From positions 1 to 45,181 of the forward strand of contig NZ_LGYO01000039.1 of assembly GCF_001263355.1 (NCBI RefSeq): a stretch of DNA of 45,181 nucleotides, written 5' to 3'. The notes below the pieces were generated by a model. That model had not been told where the DNA came from. It saw only the letters and a list, made by a program, of their open reading frames with translations, and did no database searches. Below, piece after piece: positions 7,361 through 16,078 of the stretch (position 1 is its first letter; every line of letters begins with the position of its first letter). A program made the translations under genes and the position numbers. Source of the DNA: Acetobacterium bakii. Lineage in GTDB: Bacteria; Bacillota; Clostridia; Eubacteriales; Eubacteriaceae.

Positions 7361-9643
7361 ATGATGGCTAAAAGAAAAATTTATGACAGACAGGATGCCT
7401 ATGGAAAAATTACCGGTAAAGCTAAGTATGTGAATGACCTGTCTTTTCCTGGAATGCTTTATGTTCAAACGGTTAGAATTCCCTTTGCCCATGCCAGAAT
7501 TATTAATATTGACTGCACGGAAGCGTTAAAAGAAAAAGGGGTTGTGGGCGTCTACACGGCAAAAGATGTTCCGGGAGTCAACCAAAAACCAAAAGACCGA
7601 CCAGTGCTTGCAGATCAGGAAACCAAATATACCGGTGATGGTGTGGCCATTGTGGTTGCAGATTCTAAAGAAGCAGCCATTAAATCGGTTAAACTTCTGG
7701 AGATTGAGTATGAGGAACTTCCGTTTGTTATGGATCCTGAGGAAGCCTTAAAAAATGGAGCTCCTATTCTCCATGGGGATACAAACTTTGCCGCCAGCCA
7801 TAAGACCTTAAAGGGCGATGTGGCTGTCGGCTTTGCCGAAGCTGAGGTCATCATTGAAAGAGCATATTCCACCCAAAGAGCCATGCATGCTGCTATCGAG
7901 CCGGATGGTGCCATTGCTATACCGGACAAAGATGGTGTTTTAATATACTGTCCTGGGAAAGGTCCCTTTAATATCAAGCGGGCGGTTGCATCCTACTGCG
8001 GATTACAGGATAATCAGGTCAGAATTATTCAACCTACCCAGGGTGGCGTTTTTGGCGGGAAAGATTCGGATATCAATGTGATGGCAGCCCGAGTTGCCAT
8101 GGCAGCCATGATTACTGGGCGACCCTGTAAAATGGTTTGGAGCCGTGAAGAAGTCATGGAGGAGGGAACGAAACGACATCCTTTTAAGTTGAAGTATAAG
8201 GTAGGAGCAAGGCGTGATGGTCATATTACCGCCATGGAGATCAGAGGACTGGCAGATGTGGGGGCCTATATCACAAAGAGTGCCGCCACCATTTGGCGGG
8301 CCACTGTAGAAGCCGCCGGGCCTTATAACATTGAAAATATTTCGACAATTATCGAGGGGGCATTTACAAACAACACGGTTTCCGATGCGGTACGTGGTTT
8401 TGGTTCGCCCCAGGTTGATTTTGCATCGGAATCCCTAATGAATGAACTGGCCAAAGAATTGGGAATCGATCCCCTGGAAATCCGTCGGATCAATGGATTT
8501 ACCGAAGGTTCCATTACGGCCACCGGTCAAAAGCTGGAATGTGTAAATCTCATGGCCTGCCTCGATAAACTGGAAGCAGCCTTTCCGGTGCATGAAAAAC
8601 CAGCACCGGCACACCCAGGAAAAGTCAGAGGTCGGGGTATTTCATGTATCTTTCGCGGAGAAGCCATGGGGGCGGGTTTCAAAGAAAAAGATGCCGCTGC
8701 CGTGAATTTTAATGTCGAGAAAGACGGAACCATCACTGTGTACAGTGGGATAACCGAACAGGGGCAGGGTGGCACCAATGTGGTATTACAGATTATCAGT
8801 GAAACATTGGGAGTCAGTATTGAGCATTTAAAAATGAGCCCCCTGGATACTGCCTATGTGATCGACAGCGGCGCCACCGTTGGTTCACGAGGAACCATTA
8901 CCTCAGGGAATGCGGCACTGGTTGCCGCAAATGATGCGAAGATCAGAATCGCAAAGGTCATAGCCGAACAGTGGGAGGTTGATTCTGAGGAGATTATTTT
9001 CTGTGATAATAGCATCTACACCCCATACAAGACTCGTAGCCTGAGCTTCAGAGATGCGGTTAACCTATGTTACACGGTTATACCCGGGGTGTACGGTCAC
9101 GGTTGGTGGTCATTGCCGCCGGTTTGGTGGGACTTTGAAAATAATCGGGGTGAAACCTATGCCTCCTTTAATTACGGTGCCTGTGGCGCTGAGGTTGAGA
9201 TTGATCTTGTATCCGGGAAAGTGGATGTGATCAATGTAGTGGCTATACACGACATGGGACGGATTATCAACGAAGCCGAAGCCAAGGCTCAGATTGCCGG
9301 AGGTGTTTCCATGGCTTTGGGTCTTGCCCTGAGTGAAGAGATCACCACGCGAAATGGAAAACTGATGACCACAAATTTTGATAAATACTCGTTGCAGACG
9401 GTGATGGATTCGCCTAATATCAGGGCAATTCCATTGGAAGCACAACCCGCCAATAATCCATTGGGTGTCAAAGGCGTCAGTGAATCATCCACCGCTACGG
9501 TTTCCCCTGCAGTGTTCAACGCCATTGAAGCCGCATTGGGAGTACGGCTGAGAAAGCTTCCAGCAGACCTGGAAAGCGTACTTGCCGCCATTGAAGAAAG
9601 TGAAAGACTGGGATATATTAAAAGAGGTGGAAGCAATGAGTAG
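7361..9643 (+). CDS. xanthine dehydrogenase-family Mo hydroxylase, molybdenum subunit (enzyme 1)
   Basis: The 760-residue large subunit binds the molybdenum cofactor and the substrate. Domains in order are the a/b hammerhead (about 10-115) and the MoCo-binding domains (about 130-745). Visible cofactor motifs are GGVFGGK (about 227-233) and the C-terminal KGVSES (about 704), which supplies the catalytic glutamate typical of the family. It lacks the AYRCSFR loop of form-I CO dehydrogenase, so it is not CoxL; the corresponding region reads AVRGFGSP. The family hydroxylates purines, N-heteroaromatics or aldehydes using water. RBS GAGGAG. It overlaps the FAD subunit gene by 8 bp, so the subunits are translationally coupled. 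Substrate unknown. Confidence 0.9.
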   Translation: MMAKRKIYDRQDAYGKITGKAKYVNDLSFPGMLYVQTVRIPFAHARIINIDCTEALKEKGVVGVYTAKDVPGVNQKPKDRPVLADQETKYTGDGVAIVVADSKEAAIKSVKLLEIEYEELPFVMDPEEALKNGAPILHGDTNFAASHKTLKGDVAVGFAEAEVIIERAYSTQRAMHAAIEPDGAIAIPDKDGVLIYCPGKGPFNIKRAVASYCGLQDNQVRIIQPTQGGVFGGKDSDINVMAARVAMAAMITGRPCKMVWSREEVMEEGTKRHPFKLKYKVGARRDGHITAMEIRGLADVGAYITKSAATIWRATVEAAGPYNIENISTIIEGAFTNNTVSDAVRGFGSPQVDFASESLMNELAKELGIDPLEIRRINGFTEGSITATGQKLECVNLMACLDKLEAAFPVHEKPAPAHPGKVRGRGISCIFRGEAMGAGFKEKDAAAVNFNVEKDGTITVYSGITEQGQGGTNVVLQIISETLGVSIEHLKMSPLDTAYVIDSGATVGSRGTITSGNAALVAANDAKIRIAKVIAEQWEVDSEEIIFCDNSIYTPYKTRSLSFRDAVNLCYTVIPGVYGHGWWSLPPVWWDFENNRGETYASFNYGACGAEVEIDLVSGKVDVINVVAIHDMGRIINEAEAKAQIAGGVSMALGLALSEEITTRNGKLMTTNFDKYSLQTVMDSPNIRAIPLEAQPANNPLGVKGVSESSTATVSPAVFNAIEAALGVRLRKLPADLESVLAAIEESERLGYIKRGGSNE

Positions 9644-10514
9644 TGTATTTTTTCAACCCCAAAATTTAAAACAGGCACTGGAATACAAACGGGATTTTGA
9701 AGAGGCTGCTCTGCTGGCAGGCGGCACAGACCTGATCATTGCAAAGCGCAGTGGTAAAGATACAAAAAAGGGTGATCTCATCGATTTGTCAAAAATTAAC
9801 GAACTTAAAACTATTAATGTTTATGAGGATATCATAAGTGTTGGCTCCATGGCGACTTTTTCGGCTATATGCGACTCCGAAATATTGCATGAAAAAGTCG
9901 CGTTTCTTTGCCAGGCGGCCCTGTCCGTTGGTGCTCCCCAAATTAGAAACAGAGGAACCATTGGCGGGAATATCTGCAATGCAAGCCCGGCAGCAGACGG
10001 GATACCGCCTCTAGTGTGCCTCGGAGCACAGGTGAACCTTCAATCCATAGGAAAAAATGGAGAGATTCAGAGTCGAACGCTTCCCATAGAAGTATTTATT
10101 TTAAATAAGGGTAAAACAGCCCTCAAAAACAATGAAATATTAACCAGTATTGTGTTAAAGTTGCCATCAGAAAAGACTAAAACCCGATTTGACAAAATTG
10201 GCAGACGAAATGCTCTGGCTATATCAAGATTGAATGGAGCCTGTCTGATCAAAATGGCTCATGACAGGGTTGAGCAAATAAGCCTGGTCATTGGTGCCGC
10301 AACATCAAGGCCAGAACGGTTTGTTGTTGTTGAGGATTATTTAACTGGAAAAAAATTGAGTGATGATACTTTAAACGAAGCAGGTCGCTTGGCATCAGAT
10401 TATGTATTGGAACAAACCGGAAGAAGAGCGTCAAGCGCTTATAAATTACCGGTGATAGCCAGGTTTACGGAAGCCCTGATAAAAAAGACCTTGAAAGAAG
10501 AGGATAAAAAATGA
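9636..10514 (+). CDS. Mo hydroxylase FAD-binding subunit (enzyme 1)
   Basis: The 292-residue medium subunit of the xanthine dehydrogenase family carries electrons from the FeS centres to its FAD. The FAD motifs are AGGTDL (about 29-34) and RNRGTIGGNICNASPAAD (about 107-124), followed by a CO-dehydrogenase-flavoprotein C-terminal domain. The ATG at 9636 is chosen because AGAGGTGG precedes it and the protein then begins like its family; an upstream ATG at 9582 would add 18 residues inside the preceding gene. Its 3' end overlaps the FeS subunit gene by 4 bp (ATGA). Confidence 0.92.
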   Translation: MSSVFFQPQNLKQALEYKRDFEEAALLAGGTDLIIAKRSGKDTKKGDLIDLSKINELKTINVYEDIISVGSMATFSAICDSEILHEKVAFLCQAALSVGAPQIRNRGTIGGNICNASPAADGIPPLVCLGAQVNLQSIGKNGEIQSRTLPIEVFILNKGKTALKNNEILTSIVLKLPSEKTKTRFDKIGRRNALAISRLNGACLIKMAHDRVEQISLVIGAATSRPERFVVVEDYLTGKKLSDDTLNEAGRLASDYVLEQTGRRASSAYKLPVIARFTEALIKKTLKEEDKK

Positions 10515-10969
10515 AACAATTAGCGATAACCTTTGTTTTAAACAACAAAGAAATATGTTTGGATGTGGATCCGGAAATGACGCTTTTGAATCTGCTCCGG
10601 GAAGAATTGTTTCTCACAGGAACAAAAGAAGGCTGTGGCACCGGGGAATGCGGAGCCTGTACCGTAATTATGGATGGTCTTGCGGTAAATTCCTGTCTGG
10701 TGCTGTCAGCCCAGGTGAATGGCACTGAGATTATAACCATTGAAGCATTGGAACAGGATGGGCAATTGGATCGCTTGCAACAATCATTCATCGACAACCA
10801 CGCTGTGCAATGTGGGTTTTGCACACCCGGTATGCTTATGAGTGCAAAGTCTCTGCTAATGAAAAATTCAAAGCCAACAAAAGATGAAATCAAGGTTGCA
10901 TTGTCTGGAAATCTTTGCAGGTGCACAGGTTATGAGAATATCGTTGCAGCGGTAGAAGATGCAGTATAA
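10511..10969 (+). CDS. Mo hydroxylase [2Fe-2S] subunit (enzyme 1)
   Basis: The small subunit has 152 residues and two [2Fe-2S] clusters. The plant-ferredoxin-type N-terminal cluster uses C42, C47, C50 and C62. The C-terminal helical domain cluster uses C101, C104, C136 and C138 in the motifs QCGFCTPGM and NLCRCTGY. It passes electrons from the Mo centre to the FAD subunit. It ends the first Mo-hydroxylase operon (lyase-Mo-FAD-FeS). I see no strong terminator after it before the next promoter at 11147. Confidence 0.93.
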   Translation: MKQLAITFVLNNKEICLDVDPEMTLLNLLREELFLTGTKEGCGTGECGACTVIMDGLAVNSCLVLSAQVNGTEIITIEALEQDGQLDRLQQSFIDNHAVQCGFCTPGMLMSAKSLLMKNSKPTKDEIKVALSGNLCRCTGYENIVAAVEDAV

Positions 10970-11127
10970 TTTAGCGGATATTTTTGGCGATCGTTGGAAA
11001 TAGAAAATTAGTTGTGTTTAATTACGAATGATGTTGAAGGCATTTTTTATTTAAAATTAGGAAGACATACAGGTTTTAAAAATTAAATACAACTAATATA
11101 TACGCTAAAATAAAAATATAAAATCCA

Positions 11128-11174
11128 TAAACGATAATAGATAATTTTGACATCTCTTGAAAATGTGTTATAAT
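11128..11174 (+). promoter_or_regulatory. promoter of the gntR-like gene with an upstream copy of the operator motif
   Basis: TTGACA (11147-11152) and TATAAT (11169-11174) are spaced by 16 bp, a strong sigma-A promoter. TAAACGATAATAGATAA at 11128-11144 abuts the -35 and differs from the 12060 site at three of 17 positions, one of them shared with the 1902 site. This is consistent with autoregulation by the GntR protein, although the motif could belong to another regulator. Confidence 0.6.
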
Positions 11175-11214
11175 TAACGCATTAAATGATTGATATAGCA
11201 AGGAGTGGTCTATT

Positions 11215-11871
11215 GTGGTGGAACTTGATGGAAAATTAAGAAAAAAAACGTTATATAGCGATGAAATACGAGAAGTCATTAAACAGGCAATTCTCAGTGA
11301 GGAACTAAAACCCGGTGAACGGGTGGTTGAAACACGCTGGGCTAAAAAGTTAGGTGTTTCCCAATCACCGGTCAGAGAAGCCATAAGAGATTTGGAAATG
11401 ATGGGTTATATCGAAAATCGCCCTTATCAGGGTGCTTTTGTTCGGAAAATGAATAAAAAGGATATCATCGATTCGTATTATGTTAGAGAAGCTTTGGAAT
11501 CAGCGGGAATGCGTTATGCAGTTGAATTAATTACGGATGAGCAGCTGGCAGAAATTCATACTATTATGGATGAAATGATACAAGCGGTTAAGGACGAGCA
11601 ATTTGAACTTTTCGTTGAAAAAGATAGTTTGTTCCATGAGAAGATAATGGAGATCTCCCAAAATGAATTACTGATTAAACTCTGGAAACAATGCAAGATC
11701 CGGGAGTACACCAGTATTAGTGCATGGATGTCGGATCTTACTTTAGAATCCCTGGCAGAGCGCCATGATTGCTTATATAAGGCACTAAAAGAGAGAAATT
11801 TGGAAGTGGCATTGGCATCCGTCAGTGAGCACTTTGATGTACTTATCAATGAAATGAAAATTAATGGTTAG
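11215..11871 (+). CDS. GntR-family regulator, FadR/FCD type
   Basis: The protein has 218 residues with an N-terminal winged helix-turn-helix (about 12-75; RWAKKLGVSQSPVREAIRDL). The all-helical FCD ligand-binding domain (about 85-210) contains the metal-binding histidines expected for the family (in LFHEKIMEI, ERHDCLYKAL and SEHFD). FCD-GntR proteins usually bind carboxylates and act as repressors released by substrate. The start is GTG (11215 or 11218) behind AAGGAGTGG. It stands alone between the two Mo-hydroxylase operons, with its own promoter and terminator. It is the best candidate for the 17-bp motif found at four island promoters. Confidence 0.92.
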   Translation: MVELDGKLRKKTLYSDEIREVIKQAILSEELKPGERVVETRWAKKLGVSQSPVREAIRDLEMMGYIENRPYQGAFVRKMNKKDIIDSYYVREALESAGMRYAVELITDEQLAEIHTIMDEMIQAVKDEQFELFVEKDSLFHEKIMEISQNELLIKLWKQCKIREYTSISAWMSDLTLESLAERHDCLYKALKERNLEVALASVSEHFDVLINEMKING

Positions 11872-11953
11872 CATCGTTTAAAAATAACTAAATATAAAGA
11901 ACGAATTCTGTTTGATAGAAATTCAACAATGATTATTTTAGAAGTCATTGCGG

Positions 11954-11980
11954 AAAATTCTGTTAAATAGAATTTTTTTT
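11954..11980 (+). terminator. intrinsic terminator after the gntR-like gene
   Basis: The stem AAAATTCT / AGAATTTT (11954-11961 with 11969-11976) has a seven-base loop and runs into a T tract ending at 11980. Confidence 0.8.
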
Positions 11981-12016
11981 GCCATAAATTAAATCTTTAA
12001 AATTTGTAAATAGTGT

Positions 12017-12078
12017 TTGACATTTCGAAAAAGAGGTGGTAATATTCATTTATAAAATATAATCGATTATATATAATA
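12017..12078 (+). promoter_or_regulatory. promoter and operator-like motif of the second Mo-hydroxylase operon
   Basis: TTGACA (12017-12022) and an extended -10 (TG at 12037-12038, TAATAT at 12040-12045) are spaced by 17 bp. TAATCGATTATATATAATA follows at 12060-12078, starting 15 bases after the -10 and identical to 4215-4233. A leader of about 170 bases without a recognisable riboswitch separates it from the first start codon. Confidence 0.72.
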
Positions 12079-12251
12079 TTTTATGTTTAATGCTGTGCAA
12101 GGAAAAATTAAAATATTGTAATTAAATAGCAATGGGTTAAAAACGCTTATTTCGTTCTGGTCCTTACAAGTGCCACTTAATAAATGCAAAGATTCTGTTG
12201 TTAGCTTTTCTGGTATTTTAAAATTTTTACTTTAAATTTGGAGGTTTAATT

Positions 12252-14630
12252 ATGTCTGATTGTGAAAATACCAATTATATTGGTAAAAGTGTTCAAAGAG
12301 TTGACGCATTTGAAAAAGCAACCGGTAAAGCAAAATACTTTGAGGATTACCAAATCCAATACAGAGATTTGTTACATGTAAAGGTTTTACGAAGCCCACA
12401 TGCCCATGCAAAAATCATAAGTATTGATGTGAGTGCGGCAGAAGCCCTTCCAGGTGTAATAACAGTCGTAAAAGGAAGCGATACCGATATTCCATGGTCG
12501 GATCTCCCTTATGCATCGGCTTACTACGGAAATCCTGCGAGATATGAAGTTATCTGGGCCGGACAGGCAGTCGTTGCTGTTGCCGCAGAAAGTATTGAAA
12601 TTGCTGAAGAAGCATTGGAGCTGGTAAAAGTCGAATATGAAATGCTCCCATATGTAACCGATCAACGATTGGCCATGGGAGTCGATGCCATTCCAGTTAC
12701 AAGCCCAGAATTAGAGATTGCAGCCGGATACGGAGGACCACAACCAGAAGGTCCGAATGTCATGGGCAGCTATAAACTGAGACACGGCGATGTTGATAAA
12801 GCTTTTGAAGAAGCCGATGTAATCGTTGAAGAAGAATACCAGGCTGGTAAAAAATCCACATCCCAAATTGAATGCAATGGCAGCATTGTTGAATACCAAC
12901 AAGATGGCGGTGTGAAAATTATTACCAATGGCTGTGGTGTTCACGGCGTTATTAAAAATCACATATTGACCATGTATCCGCAACTGACATCATCCAAGGT
13001 TCGAGTCATCCAGCCTGTTACCGGCGGCAGCTTTGGAAATCGTCTATTTCCATTAGTAGAGCCACTGGCAGTTTTAATGGCGTTAAGAACGAAAAGAACT
13101 GTTTCATATGTACTCACAAGAAAAGAAATGTACACCTCGTCACCATCAAACTGGCCAGTTTATACCAAATTAAAACTGGGAGCTAAAAAAGATGGGACCA
13201 TTATTGCAGAAAAACTTGAACTTGTTGAGGATGCTGGAGCACAAATTAGAGGCTACTTTGACGGTCGATTATCATCATCAGGTTTAATGTGTGTTTATAA
13301 CATTCCAAATGTCCACTGTGACTCCTATGCAGTGAGTACTAACACAGTCCCATGTGCCCCTTATCGAGGGTTAGGATGTGCAGAATCTGAATGGGCAATG
13401 GAAAATCTTTTGGATGTTTTAGCCGAAAAATTAGACATGGATCCTCTTGAAATCAGGTTAAAGAATATGATTAAAAATGGCGAAACCAATGCTTATGGTG
13501 AAAAAGTTACCAGTATCGGTCTCGGAAAATGTTTAAAAGCGGTTGCAGATGGCATCAAAATTGATGAACCCTGCCAACAGGACGATGGCCCATGGAAATA
13601 CGGAAAAGGCATTGCCGCAGCCGGAAAACAAAACACACCGTTGGGTCGTGCAGAAGCGGATTGCCTGGTTCACAGTGATGGCAGTATTGAAATCCTTGTA
13701 AGCTGTGACGAACAGGGGATGGGTGTGCAATCGGCGCTCAGACAAATGGCAGCTACAGAATTTAAAATTGACATTGCCAGAGTAAAGATGACACGGGCAG
13801 ATACAGCCATAACACCGTTTGATAATTTTGGAGCTTCCAGCCGAACAACCTATACCACCGGGAATGCGGTCATTATTGCCTGCCAGGATGCCATTGATCA
13901 GCTTAAAGAAGCAGCAGGTCGTGAAGTCGGTTTGGCGAAAAAACAGATTACTATTAAAGATGGCAAAGCATATATTGTCGGATCAAACACTGAAGTAATT
14001 GATATTGCGGATTTATTCAAACCATTTGACTTCTTCACCCAGCAGACCTGGGGACTTCTCAAAGGAACACCGGTTAGAGGAAGAGGTGTATTCTGTCCAG
14101 CACCTGCAGTGCCATGGTTTGGACCTGGACATGAAGATGGTAGAACACCAAGAATGTGGAACTGGTACCAGTTCAGTGCTTTTGGGGCAGAGGTTGCAGT
14201 TAATGAAGAAACGGGACAAATAAAAATTCTTAAACTAATGAGTACCGCAGACTCCGGAAATCCGATTAATCCTAAACTCGTTGAAGGCCAAATTGATGGC
14301 GGTGTTATCATGGCCCTTGGGTTCTCAATTATGGATCATCACATGTATCAGGATGGAAAAATGATGAATCCAAACATGTCAGATTATCGTTTGCCAACAA
14401 CATTGGAAACACCGCTTCAAAAAAACTTTATGCGGGCAATTTTACCGGATCCATTACCAGATGGTCCATTTAATGCTAAAGGGATGGCAGAATCCATTAT
14501 GATTCCTGTTGGACCAGCCATTGCTTCGGCAATTTATCAAGCGATTGGTGTACGGCCAACGGAAATGCCTATGACCGCAGAAAGTATTTTGAAGTTAATT
14601 AAGGATAAGGAGGCTAATAATGCAAAATAA
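12252..14630 (+). CDS. xanthine dehydrogenase-family Mo hydroxylase, molybdenum subunit (enzyme 2)
   Basis: The 792-residue large subunit has the a/b hammerhead domain (about 15-125) followed by the MoCo-binding domains. The cofactor loop reads GGSFGNR (about 257-263) rather than the commoner GGxFGGK of enzyme 1. The substrate-pocket region reads APYRGLGCAE (about 368), and the catalytic glutamate lies in KGMAES (about 742). It differs in sequence, length and operon order from enzyme 1, so it probably takes a different substrate or step. The ATG follows GGAGG. It is the first gene of the GntR-motif operon and overlaps the FeS gene by 11 bp. The substrate could be an N-heterocycle or an aldehyde; the sequence does not decide. 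Confidence 0.9.
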   Translation: MSDCENTNYIGKSVQRVDAFEKATGKAKYFEDYQIQYRDLLHVKVLRSPHAHAKIISIDVSAAEALPGVITVVKGSDTDIPWSDLPYASAYYGNPARYEVIWAGQAVVAVAAESIEIAEEALELVKVEYEMLPYVTDQRLAMGVDAIPVTSPELEIAAGYGGPQPEGPNVMGSYKLRHGDVDKAFEEADVIVEEEYQAGKKSTSQIECNGSIVEYQQDGGVKIITNGCGVHGVIKNHILTMYPQLTSSKVRVIQPVTGGSFGNRLFPLVEPLAVLMALRTKRTVSYVLTRKEMYTSSPSNWPVYTKLKLGAKKDGTIIAEKLELVEDAGAQIRGYFDGRLSSSGLMCVYNIPNVHCDSYAVSTNTVPCAPYRGLGCAESEWAMENLLDVLAEKLDMDPLEIRLKNMIKNGETNAYGEKVTSIGLGKCLKAVADGIKIDEPCQQDDGPWKYGKGIAAAGKQNTPLGRAEADCLVHSDGSIEILVSCDEQGMGVQSALRQMAATEFKIDIARVKMTRADTAITPFDNFGASSRTTYTTGNAVIIACQDAIDQLKEAAGREVGLAKKQITIKDGKAYIVGSNTEVIDIADLFKPFDFFTQQTWGLLKGTPVRGRGVFCPAPAVPWFGPGHEDGRTPRMWNWYQFSAFGAEVAVNEETGQIKILKLMSTADSGNPINPKLVEGQIDGGVIMALGFSIMDHHMYQDGKMMNPNMSDYRLPTTLETPLQKNFMRAILPDPLPDGPFNAKGMAESIMIPVGPAIASAIYQAIGVRPTEMPMTAESILKLIKDKEANNAK

Positions 14631-15126
14631 ATCAAATTTTATTAAAGTTGACTGTGAAGTAAATGGCAAACCTGTTAGTTTGCATGTTTCACCAGACCAG
14701 ACAGTGGTTGACGTGTTAAGAAATGAACTCGGATTAACCGGCACAAAAAAAGGCTGCGATGATGGGAACTGCGGAGCATGCACCATTCTATTAGATGGAA
14801 AAGCAGCAAAAAGCTGTTCGATGTTGATTGGCCAGGTGCGAAATAAAAAAATAACAACCATTGAAGGTGTGAGTAATGGTGAGATTCTTCACCCTATGCA
14901 ACAGGCGTTTATTGATACATTCGCTATTCAATGTGGTTTTTGTACACCGGGAATGATTTTATCCGGGATTGCGATTTTGAATGAGAATCCTGACGCAGAC
15001 GAAGAAGAAATCAGAGAAGGCTTACATGGAAATTTATGTCGCTGTACCGGTTACGTAAAAATTGTTGAAGCGGTAGAAATCGCACGAGATCGGATGAATG
15101 CTGGGGGTGCAAAAAATGAAATTTAA
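14620..15126 (+). CDS. Mo hydroxylase [2Fe-2S] subunit (enzyme 2)
   Basis: This is a 168-residue small subunit. The N-terminal [2Fe-2S] ligands are C46, C51, C54 and C66. The second cluster uses C105, C108, C140 and C142 (IQCGFCTPGM and NLCRCTGY). A charged C-terminal tail of about 20 residues (RDRMNAGGAKNEI) extends beyond the usual end. RBS AAGGAGG. It overlaps the downstream FAD-subunit start by 11 bp. Gene order here is Mo-FeS-FAD, unlike enzyme 1, so the two sets are unlikely to be a recent duplication. Confidence 0.92.
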   Translation: MQNKSNFIKVDCEVNGKPVSLHVSPDQTVVDVLRNELGLTGTKKGCDDGNCGACTILLDGKAAKSCSMLIGQVRNKKITTIEGVSNGEILHPMQQAFIDTFAIQCGFCTPGMILSGIAILNENPDADEEEIREGLHGNLCRCTGYVKIVEAVEIARDRMNAGGAKNEI

Positions 15127-15985
15127 TTCATACCATGAACCAGAAACAATTGAAGAATGTATTCAGATCTTAGACGAACAGGGTGCGGATGCAAAAATTC
15201 TGGCTGGTGGCACCGATCTCGTCATTCGTATGAGAAGCCGAGTTTTTAAACTTAAAGCAGTGGTGAGTTTAAATGCAATTCCTGAATTAAGCGAAGTTAC
15301 CTTAAAAGAAGATGGTCTTTATATTGGAGCCATGGCTCGTCTGATGGACGTTTCTAAATTAGAACTATTGACGGATGCTTGGGAAATTGTTAAAACCGGA
15401 GCCGGAAATGTATCCAGTATGCAGGTTCGAAATATTGCCACCCTTGGCGGAAACACCTGTAATGCTTCCCCAAGCGCGGACACCGTTCCTAGTCTGGTTG
15501 TTTCCGGCGCAATTGCCAATATCATCGGCAAAAATGGCCCAAGAAGTGTTCTTCTGGAAGATTTCTTCACTGGACCTGGTAAAACAGTTTTAGCAAAAGA
15601 CGAAATACTAGTAAGTTTTAAACTGCCTAATTACGCTGATAAAACGGGCGCGGTTTATAAGAAATATTCAATCCGTGGCGATACCGATATTGCAATTATC
15701 GGCGTTGCCGGGAAAATCACATTGAATGCTCAAGGTGAAGTGGTGGATGTCAAAATCGCTTTAGGCGGTGTGGCACCAACTGTTATGCGGGTTCCAAAAG
15801 CCGAAGCTTTTTTAACCGGAAAGAAATTAACAGATCAATTAATTGAAGAAGCTGCAGTGATCGCTTCGGAGTCATGTACACCAATAACCGATGCTCGGGC
15901 AACAAAAGAGTATCGAACAGAAATGGTCAGGGTTTGGGTTCGACATGTTTTAACAGATGCGGCGCAGGAAGCTCAGAAAAACTAA
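15116..15985 (+). CDS. Mo hydroxylase FAD-binding subunit (enzyme 2)
   Basis: The 289-residue medium subunit has FAD motifs AGGTDLVIRMRS (about 34-45) and VRNIATLGGNTCNASPSAD (about 103-121), plus the C-terminal CO-dehydrogenase-flavoprotein domain. The ATG at 15116 is preferred because GGGGGTG precedes it; a start at 15098 would add six residues. A strong terminator at 15995-16036 follows, so enzyme 2 can form its own transcript. Read-through into the catabolic run is possible. Confidence 0.92.
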   Translation: MKFNSYHEPETIEECIQILDEQGADAKILAGGTDLVIRMRSRVFKLKAVVSLNAIPELSEVTLKEDGLYIGAMARLMDVSKLELLTDAWEIVKTGAGNVSSMQVRNIATLGGNTCNASPSADTVPSLVVSGAIANIIGKNGPRSVLLEDFFTGPGKTVLAKDEILVSFKLPNYADKTGAVYKKYSIRGDTDIAIIGVAGKITLNAQGEVVDVKIALGGVAPTVMRVPKAEAFLTGKKLTDQLIEEAAVIASESCTPITDARATKEYRTEMVRVWVRHVLTDAAQEAQKN

Positions 15986-15994
15986 GAAAGTTAT

Positions 15995-16036
15995 GGAGCA
16001 GAAATGATGCCCTAGGGCATCTCTGCTCCCTTTTTT
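15995..16036 (+). terminator. intrinsic terminator after the second Mo-hydroxylase operon
   Basis: A long hairpin runs from GGAGCAGA (15995-16002) to TCTGCTCC (16022-16029), with an inner GATGCCC-TA-GGGCATC stem. It is followed by TTTTTT at 16031-16036. Confidence 0.9.
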
Positions 16037-16078
16037 ATAAGAGTCACACCTAAAATTGGAAATGGAAAGGAAATTAAA

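Noticed and set aside
12079-12251. Riboswitch (for example a Moco motif) in the leader of the second Mo-hydroxylase operon
   Set aside because: The leader is AT-rich with no conserved paired architecture that I can recognise.
7361-15985. CO dehydrogenase (coxMSL) operons
   Set aside because: The form-I active-site loop AYRCSFR is absent from both large subunits, and the surrounding genes are not cox accessory genes.
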